From NCBI GenBank assembly GCA_035567015.1, contig DATMPQ010000184.1, positions 1 to 12,562 on the forward strand: DNA of 12,562 nt. The letters are read 5' to 3'. The stretch is from AV133 sp035567015. GTDB lineage: Bacteria > Verrucomicrobiota > Verrucomicrobiia > Chthoniobacterales > UBA10450. The notes beneath the pieces are model-generated. The model did not search any database and was not told where the DNA came from. It saw nothing but the letters and a program-made list of their open reading frames with translations. The position numbers and the translations under genes were made by a program. Below are positions 5,446 through 12,082 of this stretch, piece by piece (within the stretch, counting starts at the first letter, position 1; every line of letters begins with the position of its first letter).

Positions 5446-8178
5446 ATGAACAAACTCACCTTGGCAATGATCAGCAGCAGCATCATGTTCTTGCTCTCCG
5501 CTATAGCGCAAGCAGGAAGCGCAACTTGGGACCTTAACCCCGGCTCTGGCGACTGGAATACCGCGACGAACTTATGGAGCAGTGGCGCACCCAACGTCAC
5601 GACGACCAATTGGACCGACGGCAACGGCGACTGGAACACCGCGAGCAACTGGGACAATGGCGTGCCCAACAGCACGACCAACGCGGTCATCGGTGGTAGT
5701 GGCCATACGGTCTCGCTGAGCGCCGCCGGCTCGACCGATAACTTGACGCTCGCTTCTGGGAACACCCTGACCATTTCCGACAACACTGCGCTCACGGTTT
5801 TTGGATCGAGCATCAGCGATTCGGGGAGTATAAACCTGAGCTCGGCTGGAAGCGGCACCGAACTACTCATCAGCCGCAACGTCATGCTCACCGGCAGGGG
5901 CGCAGTGGTGATGTCGAACAATTCGAACAACTTTATCTTAGGGACCGCTAGCACCGCCGTGCTCACCAACAACAGCATCATCGAAGGCTCAGGAAACATT
6001 GGTGATAACTTTATGGGCCTGGTGAATGGCACGAGCGGCGGCATCATTGCGAACAACGGCGCAGGCAGTAATACGCTTTTCATCGCCGTCGACACCAAGA
6101 ACTTCAATAACCTAGGCCAGCTGAGCGTCGACCCGGGAGCCACCATGGTGATCGAGGGCTCCGGCAGCTTCCTCAACATGAACACCGGGACGAGCACGCT
6201 GACCGGGGGCTTTTACCAGGTCAACGGGACGCTTGAGTTCCCCGCCGGCAGCAACGGCATACTCGTCGATGCCGCGAACATCAGGCTCTCGGGCGCTTCG
6301 GCGGAAATTTTCAACACCACGAATAGCACGAACGCGCTGGCGAACCTGAACACGATCGCTGCCACCGGCATCTTCCAAATCGACAGCGGCGCCAACTTCA
6401 CGACCGGTGGGAACTTCACGAATAACGGAAGTTTGTATGTAAGCAGCGGCAGTGCGTTCGTGGTGAACCTAGCCGACAGCCTGACGAACTTTAACAGCTC
6501 GACCCATACGCTAACGGGCGGCTCTTACGGCGTCTCCGGCACGCTGCAATTCGCCAACGCCAACATCGTCACGATTGCCTCGGGCACCAGCGTGTTCATG
6601 TCGGACACGTCGGCCAAAATTGAGGACCAGACCGGCGCGGCCGTGGGCCTGACCAACTTTGCCACCAACAACGGCATCTTTGCTATCGCCAGCGGCTTTA
6701 ACTTCACCACCGCGGGCAACTTTACCAACAATGGAACGCTCAACGTGGGCGCCGGCACCAAGTTCGAGGTGAACCTGGCCAACAGCCTGACCAACTTCTC
6801 CGGCACCACACTGACCGGCGGCACTTACTTCGATTTCGGCACGTTGCAATTCGCCGGCGCCAACATCGTCACGATTGCCTCGGGCACCAGCGTGTTCATG
6901 TCGGACACGTCGGCCAAAATTGAGGACCAGACCGGCGCGGCCGTGGGCCTGACCAACTTTGCCACCAACAACGGCACCTTTTCCATCGACGGCCTCTTTA
7001 ACTTCACCACCGCGGGTAACTTTACCAACAATGGAACACTCGACGTGGGCGGCGGCACCAAGTTCAAAGTGAACGGTAATCTGACCAACTTCTCCGGCAC
7101 CACGCTGACCGGCGGCACGTACAACGTCACGGGAACGCTGCAGTTCAACGGGGCCAACATCGTCACCAACGCCGCGAACATCACGCTGACGGGCAACGGA
7201 TCGAAGATCGCCGACCAAAGCAATAACAACGGCTTGGCGAACTTTGCTACCAATAACGGGACCTTCGCTCTCGCGGTAAACCGTGCGTTTACTACGGCAG
7301 GGAACTTTGCCAACGCCGGCACTTTCACCATCAACACCGGGAGCACGTTCACGTTGGGTGGCTCAGGTATGTTCACGCAGTCGGGTGGCACGACCACAGA
7401 CAATGGATCGCTATCGGCCTCCTCAGGCGGGGTGAGCCTAAATGGTGGCTCGCTCTTCGGAACAGGGATGATCACAGGTGCCCTCACTTCGAGCAGTGCC
7501 GGCACCATTACTCCAGGATCTTCGACAGCGACAGGCATCCTAAAGGACACGGGCGCCTACAGCCAGAACTCCGGTACCCTCGACATCTCGATTAATGGAA
7601 CCACGGCGGGCACCAAATACGACCAGTTTAATCCGACTACGGCAACTCTGAGTGGGACTCTGAACATCAGCCGACTCGCCACCTTTGTGCCCGCAATTGG
7701 CAACACGTTCAAAATCATGAATTTCACTTCCGAGACCGGAACATTTGCGACGGTGAATGGCCTGCCGATTAACAACACGGAGCATTTCACCATCGCGTAT
7801 CAAGGGACCGATGTTCTTCTTACCGTGGTTTCTGGCCCGTTTGCTGGCGCCGGCGCGCACAATCGGCAACCCCTCTCAAAGGCCCCGCCGTTTGATAGTT
7901 CTCAGCCTGGCAATCCCACGATCGGGAGACGGACCAGGACGGTAATCAACATCAGGGACAGCGGGCAACTGCTTTCGATGCTCGATGATGCTGTTCCCGG
8001 CTCTGACGGAAGGCTTACGATTTCGCACCACAACCGCATGAACGACACCGGAAAAACCGATCGCATCAATGCCGACCGTATGATGAAAGCAAATCGTGGC
8101 AGGGCTGATATCCGGCATACGCGCGACCGCGGGCTGATCAACCCGCGCCCGGGTGGCGGCGGCACGCGGGCTTTCTAA
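5446..8178 (+). CDS. Large exported beta-strand repeat protein (autotransporter-passenger/adhesin-like)
   Basis: A 910-aa protein with a signal peptide (residues 1-23, cleavage after AQA) and a strong start: GGAGG nine bases before the ATG. Residues 35-80 contain two GDWNTA-x-N modules followed by GVPN, a motif common at the start of large surface repeat proteins of Verrucomicrobiota and Planctomycetota. Most of the rest is Thr/Asn/Gly/Ser-rich with units of about 100 residues around NFTTAGNFTNNGTL and TNFSGTTLTGGTY; at least four occur between about residues 305 and 640. This suggests a right-handed beta-helix like autotransporter passengers. Two units share 119 identical bases exactly 300 bp apart. 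Residues about 796-910 form a basic Arg/His/Asp-rich tail with no PEP-CTERM motif, no beta-barrel and no other sorting signal, so its retention at the surface is unexplained. It is the largest cargo gene of the element. Adhesion or matrix function is inferred. Confidence 0.88.
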   Translation: MNKLTLAMISSSIMFLLSAIAQAGSATWDLNPGSGDWNTATNLWSSGAPNVTTTNWTDGNGDWNTASNWDNGVPNSTTNAVIGGSGHTVSLSAAGSTDNLTLASGNTLTISDNTALTVFGSSISDSGSINLSSAGSGTELLISRNVMLTGRGAVVMSNNSNNFILGTASTAVLTNNSIIEGSGNIGDNFMGLVNGTSGGIIANNGAGSNTLFIAVDTKNFNNLGQLSVDPGATMVIEGSGSFLNMNTGTSTLTGGFYQVNGTLEFPAGSNGILVDAANIRLSGASAEIFNTTNSTNALANLNTIAATGIFQIDSGANFTTGGNFTNNGSLYVSSGSAFVVNLADSLTNFNSSTHTLTGGSYGVSGTLQFANANIVTIASGTSVFMSDTSAKIEDQTGAAVGLTNFATNNGIFAIASGFNFTTAGNFTNNGTLNVGAGTKFEVNLANSLTNFSGTTLTGGTYFDFGTLQFAGANIVTIASGTSVFMSDTSAKIEDQTGAAVGLTNFATNNGTFSIDGLFNFTTAGNFTNNGTLDVGGGTKFKVNGNLTNFSGTTLTGGTYNVTGTLQFNGANIVTNAANITLTGNGSKIADQSNNNGLANFATNNGTFALAVNRAFTTAGNFANAGTFTINTGSTFTLGGSGMFTQSGGTTTDNGSLSASSGGVSLNGGSLFGTGMITGALTSSSAGTITPGSSTATGILKDTGAYSQNSGTLDISINGTTAGTKYDQFNPTTATLSGTLNISRLATFVPAIGNTFKIMNFTSETGTFATVNGLPINNTEHFTIAYQGTDVLLTVVSGPFAGAGAHNRQPLSKAPPFDSSQPGNPTIGRRTRTVINIRDSGQLLSMLDDAVPGSDGRLTISHHNRMNDTGKTDRINADRMMKANRGRADIRHTRDRGLINPRPGGGGTRAF
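6558..6976. repeat. 300-bp-period exact duplication inside the repeat protein gene
   Basis: Bases 6558-6676 and 6858-6976 are identical over 119 bp, and the sequence between them is also similar with the same 300-bp period (100 codons, in frame). The neighbouring units of the protein are much more diverged at the DNA level. The identity therefore points to a recent duplication or gene conversion within the gene, not shared selection on the protein. Confidence 0.85.
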
Positions 8179-8257
8179 TCACGAGTCCGCCGAGATTATG
8201 GCTATAAATCAAAAGTGGAGATGAATCGGCGGCTTAACCTTCTTGCTTTGATAGCGA

Positions 8258-8344
8258 TCACGTATGAACGTTCTCGTGCGGCCTTTCCACACTGTTCTGT
8301 GTGTGAGACTGAAACTGCATCTGTGGGTGTTTGAATCTGATCAT
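8258..8344 (-). CDS. Possible 28-aa small ORF downstream of the winged-helix gene
   Basis: An ATG at 8344 is preceded by AAAGGA with a spacing of about five bases, and the frame encodes a 28-residue polar, His-rich peptide (MIRFKHPQMQF... to ENVHT). It starts 40 bp after the stop of the winged-helix gene on the same strand, so it could be the last gene of that unit. The ribosome-binding site is its only support; composition and length give little. The remaining bases between 8179 and 8257 hold nothing I can name. Confidence 0.25.
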   Translation of the reverse strand: MIRFKHPQMQFQSHTQNSVERPHENVHT

Positions 8345-8384
8345 GTCATTCCTTTCTTCGGCTTCTGCTGCGCTCCTAAAAATT

Positions 8385-8840
8385 TTACCATTCGTACTCC
8401 CCACTATGTGGATTGAACTTTGACCCGCTACTTCCGGCTAACGAGCTATCACACGTATTGCTATCTCCTAAGTTTTTCATACGTGCCGTACCTTCGAAGC
8501 TTTCTTCGGAAGATTCTTCTTCCGTAGCTCGTTTGGTTTTGGGCTGGTGAGCTAGCGCTGGTTCATGGTGAGCTAGCGCACCACGAATCAGTGTGTAGGT
8601 GCTGCGAGTCTCGATTCCATTGATCGAATTCCGCTTTACTCGAATAAGTCCTAGCTTCTGAAAGTTCGGCAAGATTCGTTTCACGGTCGCGACCGACAAT
8701 CCCGCGCGGTGTGCAATGTCGGCCTGGGTCGCATCGAACGTCTCGGACTGTCGATCCGAAGCAATTTCGGAGAGCGCCAGGTAAATCGAGCGGGCTGCGT
8801 TCACACTCCCACTGGTCGATTCAAAAACATCTGCGATCAT
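8385..8840 (-). CDS. Winged helix-turn-helix DNA-binding protein
   Basis: A 151-aa protein. Residues about 15-86 form a winged helix-turn-helix: a first helix (AARSIYLALSEIAS), the motif DATQADIAHRAGLSVATVKR (residues 36-55) with a recognition helix through NFQKLGL, and a wing IRVKRNSINGIETRSTYTL. The remaining 65 residues are acidic and Ser/Glu-rich with no recognisable fold. The domain resembles the helix-turn-helix of plasmid and prophage replication or regulatory proteins that sense nothing themselves; without a catalytic part a regulatory role in the element is more likely. The ATG at 8840 overlaps the stop of a 22-codon upstream ORF, which could couple their translation. It is the most distal sizeable gene of the minus-strand block that begins with the integrase. 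Confidence 0.72.
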   Translation of the reverse strand: MIADVFESTSGSVNAARSIYLALSEIASDRQSETFDATQADIAHRAGLSVATVKRILPNFQKLGLIRVKRNSINGIETRSTYTLIRGALAHHEPALAHQPKTKRATEEESSEESFEGTARMKNLGDSNTCDSSLAGSSGSKFNPHSGEYEW

Positions 8841-8905
8841 CTTGAGCTTCGGTTTTTCGAGCCAGCAAAACGGCTGCTTGCTTCCGTTAGTCGCTTTCGT
8901 ATCAT
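8837..8905 (-). CDS. Possible 22-aa leader peptide overlapping the winged-helix gene
   Basis: The frame from ATG 8905 encodes 22 residues, basic and Ser-rich (MIRKRLTEASS...), and its TGA overlaps the ATG of the next gene (ATGA arrangement). A strong purine run, GAAGGAGAC, sits directly before the ATG, but the spacing of about two bases is shorter than usual. It could be a translated leader that feeds ribosomes to a gene with no Shine-Dalgarno of its own, or it could be chance. Confidence 0.25.
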   Translation of the reverse strand: MIRKRLTEASSRFAGSKNRSSR

Positions 8906-8927
8906 GTCTCCTTCAGTTGGATTATTT

Positions 8928-8968
8928 CGCCGTCGCGGTTTTCTGCAAAACGCGGCGGGCGTTTTTTT
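8928..8968 (+). terminator. Rho-independent terminator-like hairpin reading rightward
   Basis: A long imperfect stem (cgcc-gtcgcg-g-tttt pairing with aaaa-cgcggc-gggcg, with a G-U pair and one bulge, loop ctgc) is followed by seven T residues at 8962-8968. By shape this is an intrinsic terminator on the plus strand. The nearest plus-strand gene ends 750 bp earlier, so it would act mainly on read-through from the repeat protein gene toward the minus-strand operon. Read on the minus strand there is no T-tract after the stem. Confidence 0.4.
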
Positions 8969-8991
8969 GGGTTCAGTGAAATTTCATGTCG

Positions 8992-9375
8992 TTAGAGTTC
9001 GCGGAGTTTCGCGAATGCCGCGTCTTTGTCCGTTACCGTGAAACCGTCCAGGCCCCACGCTTCCGAGTTCGGATAAACCTCCGCTGGCTCAACAAATCTG
9101 CCGCCAATCTGAAATCCGTCTCGGCGGCGGATGCGAATCACTTCGTAAGAAATGCTCGGATTGCGACAACCGCTCCAAGTTTGCTCGTATATCGCTGCGT
9201 TGCCTTTGCGTGCAATTTGCCGGTAATTGAATCCATCACGACGAAATTGAAGAGGCAGCGGCTTATACCTTTTCTTGTACCGAGCCTCAGCCGTAGCGCT
9301 CGTCTTCTCGAAGGCGGCGGGTATGGAGTGCCTCACCAACGCGGAACCGCGCTTTGCCTTTAGCGGCGAAGTCAT
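8992..9375 (-). CDS. Conserved-looking hypothetical protein, coupled to the HTH gene
   Basis: A 127-aa protein without signal peptide or membrane segment. The N-terminal 35 residues are basic (KKRYKPLPLQF). Residues about 44-125 have a clear globular pattern: FRRDGFNYRQIARKGNAAIY, a YEVIRIRRRDGF strand pair, an FVEPAEVYPNSEAWG turn and a final helix AFAKLREL. I recognise this style from uncharacterised proteins in mobile elements but cannot name a domain. The ATG overlaps the stop of the upstream HTH gene by one base (TGATG), so the two are almost certainly translated from one message. Given the neighbours, a role in element maintenance is possible. No function is assigned. Confidence 0.72.
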   Translation of the reverse strand: MTSPLKAKRGSALVRHSIPAAFEKTSATAEARYKKRYKPLPLQFRRDGFNYRQIARKGNAAIYEQTWSGCRNPSISYEVIRIRRRDGFQIGGRFVEPAEVYPNSEAWGLDGFTVTDKDAAFAKLREL

Positions 9376-9599
9376 CAGTTGACACGAAAACTGGCGAGTT
9401 TCTCCAGGACATCACCCCATCGAAACAAGACAGTCTTGTTGAGCTTGATGTACGGCAGTTTGCCCTGGCGCATCCAGCAGTCGACGGTGCGGACCGAGCG
9501 TTTGAGTTTTGGCGCGAGTTCCCTTTTGGTTAGCAGTGCATCGCTCGCGGCATCAAACACTGCGTTTTTGCTACAAGAATCTTGCATATTGCGGCGCAT
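9375..9599 (-). CDS. Excisionase/AlpA-like MerR-type HTH protein (HTH_17)
   Basis: A 74-aa protein. Residues about 22-70 match the small winged-helix of excisionase-like proteins: LLTKRELAPKLKRSVRTVDC, then WMRQGKLPYIKLNKTVLFRW and a last helix GDVLEKLASF. The pattern 'W...G.LP..k......r.' is characteristic of HTH_17/AlpA-family proteins that help excise or regulate integrated elements. Position supports this: same strand as the integrase, two genes downstream. The ATG at 9599 is used; ATG 9587 (MQDSCSK) is an equally good start and neither has a clear ribosome-binding site. Its likely binding sites are the TGTCCGA or palindromic repeats at the element ends, which is inference. Confidence 0.78.
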   Translation of the reverse strand: MRRNMQDSCSKNAVFDAASDALLTKRELAPKLKRSVRTVDCWMRQGKLPYIKLNKTVLFRWGDVLEKLASFRVN

Positions 9600-9642
9600 T
9601 TAACGCACGCAAAAGCAGCATTCAACGGAGGTATATTGAGGA

Positions 9643-10503
9643 TCAAATTACCCCACTGCTCCGCAAGTGGGCGAGGGTCTTTAAGTGATTTCGGAACTCC
9701 TTGCGATAACTCGCCCACCGCGGCTTGACCCTTATTCCCATGCTCGCGATTTTCCCGGCTCGGAGCTTCGATAAAAGATCGGGATTGTTCTTCCTGATCA
9801 ATGGCCACAAGAAATTCCACCACTCGGTCTTTGATTTGGCCGAGAACGGCGCCAAGTCCGTCGTTTTCCAGTACTCTTGGGGAATCCTTCTTTTCTTCGC
9901 CTCTTGCTCGAACCTCTTCTGCTTCTCCTCGCTGCTGAGAGTTCGGAACACGGTCTTCTCTCCGAGGTCCTTGCCGTCCGAATCACGCAGGCGGACACGT
10001 GTTGGCACTTGCAGCTCCCGCGAGAAAACGGCCTTTAGGCGAGCCAGACTCTTGCGGTAGCCCTCAGCCTTGTTTAGCTCGCGCTGCGCAACGGCGCTAA
10101 TCCCATCCCGCGGAAACAACACATCCTTTCGAACCTTACCAATAACCTTCTTTGCGTTAACATACTTAGCGTTGGCCTCGCAGAGCTTCTCGTCGTGTTT
10201 TTCAATGCTCTTGTAAAAGCTGCCCAGAAGATCGCCAGCCCATTCCTTCGCTACACCGCCGTTTTTATCCAACGCGAGCCTTAGCAAGTTCCTGCCAAGA
10301 GTGCCAAATAACCCCTGTAACTCATTCTGCACTGATTCCGTTGCCTCCTGGTCGTCACCTTCAACTCGCTCCAGCATCTTAGAGAACCAGTCATAGACGA
10401 GGCCGAGCTGGCGTTCGTACTTGGGCTGATCATTCGGATGCGCGATTTCAGGATAGCCGCCGGGTACCCTGTACGTTTCCCGTTTACGCGTTTTTTTGTT
10501 CAC
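9643..10503 (-). CDS. Basic hypothetical protein between integrase and excisionase-like gene
   Basis: A 286-aa soluble protein that I do not recognise. It is strongly charged. Residues 1-12 are basic, about 28-100 look helical (YERQLGLVYDWFSKMLERVE, then LFGTLGRNLLRLALD), about 115-165 are Lys/Arg-rich helices, and the C-terminal third contains EYWKTTDLAPFSAKSKTEWW and a basic end (RVKPRWASYRKEFRNHLKTL). The start is a GTG at 10503 preceded by GGAA at about five bases; no ATG alternative lies nearby. There is no catalytic signature, membrane segment or signal peptide. Helical, basic composition and position suggest a nucleic-acid-associated accessory factor of the element, but this is speculation. 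The 105-bp gap to the integrase stop holds a small 6-bp-arm inverted repeat at 10523-10545 and a GC-rich run, neither convincing as a terminator. Confidence 0.7.
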   Translation of the reverse strand: MNKKTRKRETYRVPGGYPEIAHPNDQPKYERQLGLVYDWFSKMLERVEGDDQEATESVQNELQGLFGTLGRNLLRLALDKNGGVAKEWAGDLLGSFYKSIEKHDEKLCEANAKYVNAKKVIGKVRKDVLFPRDGISAVAQRELNKAEGYRKSLARLKAVFSRELQVPTRVRLRDSDGKDLGEKTVFRTLSSEEKQKRFEQEAKKRRIPQEYWKTTDLAPFSAKSKTEWWNFLWPLIRKNNPDLLSKLRAGKIASMGIRVKPRWASYRKEFRNHLKTLAHLRSSGVI

Positions 10504-10608
10504 AAAATTTCCGACTGACCTAACGGTTTAGCGCGGTTGAACCGTCGGGCAGTGGGGCAATCCCCCCGGCCCGGTGGTGCGGGTGCGCGTTGACCGGCTG
10601 AAGCTCTT

Positions 10609-11859
10609 TCACCGCTTGCCACGAACAACCGTGATCGGCACAACGTTAGGTGCTCCTTCCGGCGCGATGGCAAACCAAGTCCGGGCTTGCGCAGGTGTCG
10701 CCAACTCCCTGTAGTATCGGAAGATCATCTGCGGCGAATTGCCCGCTTCCAAAGCCACTTGGTTGATGTCTTGCACTTCCGCGAGCCGATAGGAAATAAA
10801 GGAATGCCGGAGTACATTCTGTTTCCAGGTAATTCCGGCTTGAGCTGCCACACGTAGGCGAATCTTGAAGAACATAGCCTTAGTGTTCTGCCACACTAAT
10901 CCGTCATCTGAACGCGATGGTATGAGCCAACGCGCAAGGTTGTCTGTGATTGGCACAAGCCGCCTGGTCGCCGTTTTCGCCTTATGCGCGGCAACCTCGA
11001 TGAAGCCCGGCCTGCGGGTCACATCTGCCCATTCGAGCCTCAGAATCTCTTCGGAGCGCAGCCCAGCAAAGGCTCCCAACGCGAAACACGGGGCGATTTG
11101 CGGCGTAGAGTGCTCCAGCAGCGCGGCCATTTCCTGTGGCGTAAGGATTTCGACCGGAGTGCTTCTGTCTTTCCGTCTCTTAACACTGCCGAGTAAATCG
11201 GCTTCTTTCGAGAGCCAGCCGCGATCTTGAGCAAATCGACAAAAAGTTTTTAACGCGCGAAGAAAATTGTTAAAGCTGCGAGCGCCGAGTTTGATGCTGT
11301 CAAAAAAGCTTCGCACGTCATCCGGCGTCAGTGACACAAGATCGCACTGAAAGCAGTCCGCAAATGCCCCCAAGCGATAGCGCAAGTCGTTAAGATAAAC
11401 GTCGCTGACCCCGTCGCTCTTCTTTGCTTCGATCATTTCCCGGACTGCATCGGCAACCGCCTTCCGCTTTATGTCGCGTCCATGATGTCGCGCGTAGAAC
11501 CGCACTGCATCAACCAGTCCGACGCCGTCCAGAATCTTCCGCGCTTCGCTGTATTCGAGCGCAGCGGCGTCGAGAGCGACGCCGTGCTCTCTTACAGCCT
11601 CAACCGCGCGTCCGTAAACCAAGCGATCCTTGCCGAACAACTGCATCGCGTCCACATCGCCGCGCGAGAGTTGCGCTGCTTTCGCTTCGGCCTCAGCAAT
11701 TGCCTTTTCAAGATCGTTATGGTGAAGCCGGTGGCGTTTGCCGCCGATGTGGTAGGCGACCCGGTAGTAGGTGCCGGTCGGCTTGCGATCCCGGTAGATT
11801 TTTACGACAGAGGAGCCGCGTTTTACAACAATGGGAAATCTTCGTCTTTTCGCTTTCAT
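10609..11859 (-). CDS. Tyrosine-type site-specific recombinase (integrase)
   Basis: A 416-aa integrase. The N-terminal 50 residues are basic (a possible arm-binding region), about 112-215 form the SAM-like core-binding domain, and about 238-395 are the catalytic domain. Visible active-site residues are R268 in GAFAGLRSEEILRLEW, K293/K295 in AHKAKT, R351 in NVLRHSFISY and the nucleophile Y383 in FRYYREL. At the usual HxxR histidine there is N348, and at the usual GH position there is N374 (AGNSPQ); I believe both substitutions recur in this RHSFISY-type branch. The ATG at 11859 is chosen because an upstream ATG at 11910 would place coding sequence over the TGTCCGA repeats. The gene lies 92 bp from the tRNA-Glu it presumably targets and reads into the element. 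It likely catalyses integration and excision at 11951-11971 / 2947-2967. Confidence 0.92.
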   Translation of the reverse strand: MKAKRRRFPIVVKRGSSVVKIYRDRKPTGTYYRVAYHIGGKRHRLHHNDLEKAIAEAEAKAAQLSRGDVDAMQLFGKDRLVYGRAVEAVREHGVALDAAALEYSEARKILDGVGLVDAVRFYARHHGRDIKRKAVADAVREMIEAKKSDGVSDVYLNDLRYRLGAFADCFQCDLVSLTPDDVRSFFDSIKLGARSFNNFLRALKTFCRFAQDRGWLSKEADLLGSVKRRKDRSTPVEILTPQEMAALLEHSTPQIAPCFALGAFAGLRSEEILRLEWADVTRRPGFIEVAAHKAKTATRRLVPITDNLARWLIPSRSDDGLVWQNTKAMFFKIRLRVAAQAGITWKQNVLRHSFISYRLAEVQDINQVALEAGNSPQMIFRYYRELATPAQARTWFAIAPEGAPNVVPITVVRGKR

Positions 11860-11863
11860 AGTG

Positions 11864-11898
11864 CTTAACTGCACGAATATTGTCCGAAAAGTGTCCGA
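11864..11898. promoter_or_regulatory. Right-end arm-site region C
   Basis: Between the integrase start and the tRNA lie, in order, cttaactgc, gcacgaat, GTCCGAA (11882-11888) and GTCCGA (11893-11898). The same words in the same order occur, more widely spaced, in regions A (3014-3107) and B (4345-4439). The site overlaps where the integrase promoter must be, so binding there could also autoregulate the integrase. Assignment as arm sites is inferred from position and repetition. Confidence 0.5.
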
Positions 11899-11950
11899 CT
11901 TTGCAAGCAAAATCTTTCAGTGGTGTGCAATTTACCTATGAAAAGCATTC

Positions 11951-11971
11951 GCAGCGCGTACGGGAGTCGAA
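11951..11971. repeat. tRNA-proximal attachment repeat
   Basis: These 21 bases overlap the 3' end of tRNA-Glu (acceptor strand, T-stem and part of the T loop) plus one base beyond the discriminator. They are identical to 2947-2967. Because the element carries the replacement tRNA end, the tRNA gene stays intact after integration. Confidence 0.85.
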
Positions 11972-12023
11972 CCCGTGCACCAGCCTTGAGAGGGCTGTGT
12001 CCTAACCACTAGACGAACGCGCC
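11952..12023 (-). tRNA. tRNA-Glu(CUC)
   Basis: A full cloverleaf of 72 nt can be folded on the minus strand. The acceptor stem is GGCGCGT/ACGCGCT with a terminal G-U pair. The D arm is GTCT-AGTGGTTA-GGAC, the anticodon stem CAGCC/GGCTG with loop CTCTCAA (anticodon CTC, reading GAG), and the T arm ACGGG-TTCGACT-CCCGT. The discriminator is G and CCA is not encoded. Its 3' end is the integration target of the element to the left. The 59 bp between it and the next gene show no feature. Confidence 0.95.
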
Positions 12024-12082
12024 GTTGTCACGTCACTGATCTTATCGGACCAACTTCATTCAGCAAGGCGCTCTTTCTATCT

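Larger units (their letters stand above)
2947..11971. mobile_element. Integrated element at tRNA-Glu(CUC), about 9.0 kb
   Basis: The boundaries are two direct copies of a 21-bp sequence starting gcagcgcgtacggg. One lies at 11951-11971, where it is the 3' end of an intact tRNA-Glu gene. The other is at 2947-2967, in sequence with no other tRNA similarity. A tyrosine integrase gene lies directly next to the tRNA end and reads inward, as is usual for tRNA-targeting integrative elements. TGTCCGA repeats lie about 130 bp inside the left end and about 70 bp inside the right end. Contents: two exported proteins, several HTH proteins, hypothetical proteins and the integrase. No conjugation, capsid or replication gene was recognised, so it could be a small non-conjugative island, a satellite or a decayed element. 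The boundaries are seen directly; mobility is inferred. Confidence 0.85.

Noticed and set aside
5331..6197. Long open frame on the minus strand opposite the large repeat protein, and similar ones to 7550
   Set aside because: They mirror the Thr/Asn/Gly codon bias of the plus-strand gene and give repetitive Val/Pro/Leu/Met text with no domain. The plus-strand frame has the ribosome-binding site, signal peptide and repeats.
8133..8171. GC-rich hairpin at the end of the repeat protein gene as its terminator
   Set aside because: The stem lies inside the coding sequence, has a long loop, and is followed by only a short mixed ctttcta stretch.
11424..11868. Plus-strand frames of 145 and 128 aa opposite the integrase N-terminus
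   Set aside because: They are antisense to a well-supported integrase gene, with Arg-rich text typical of a shadow frame.
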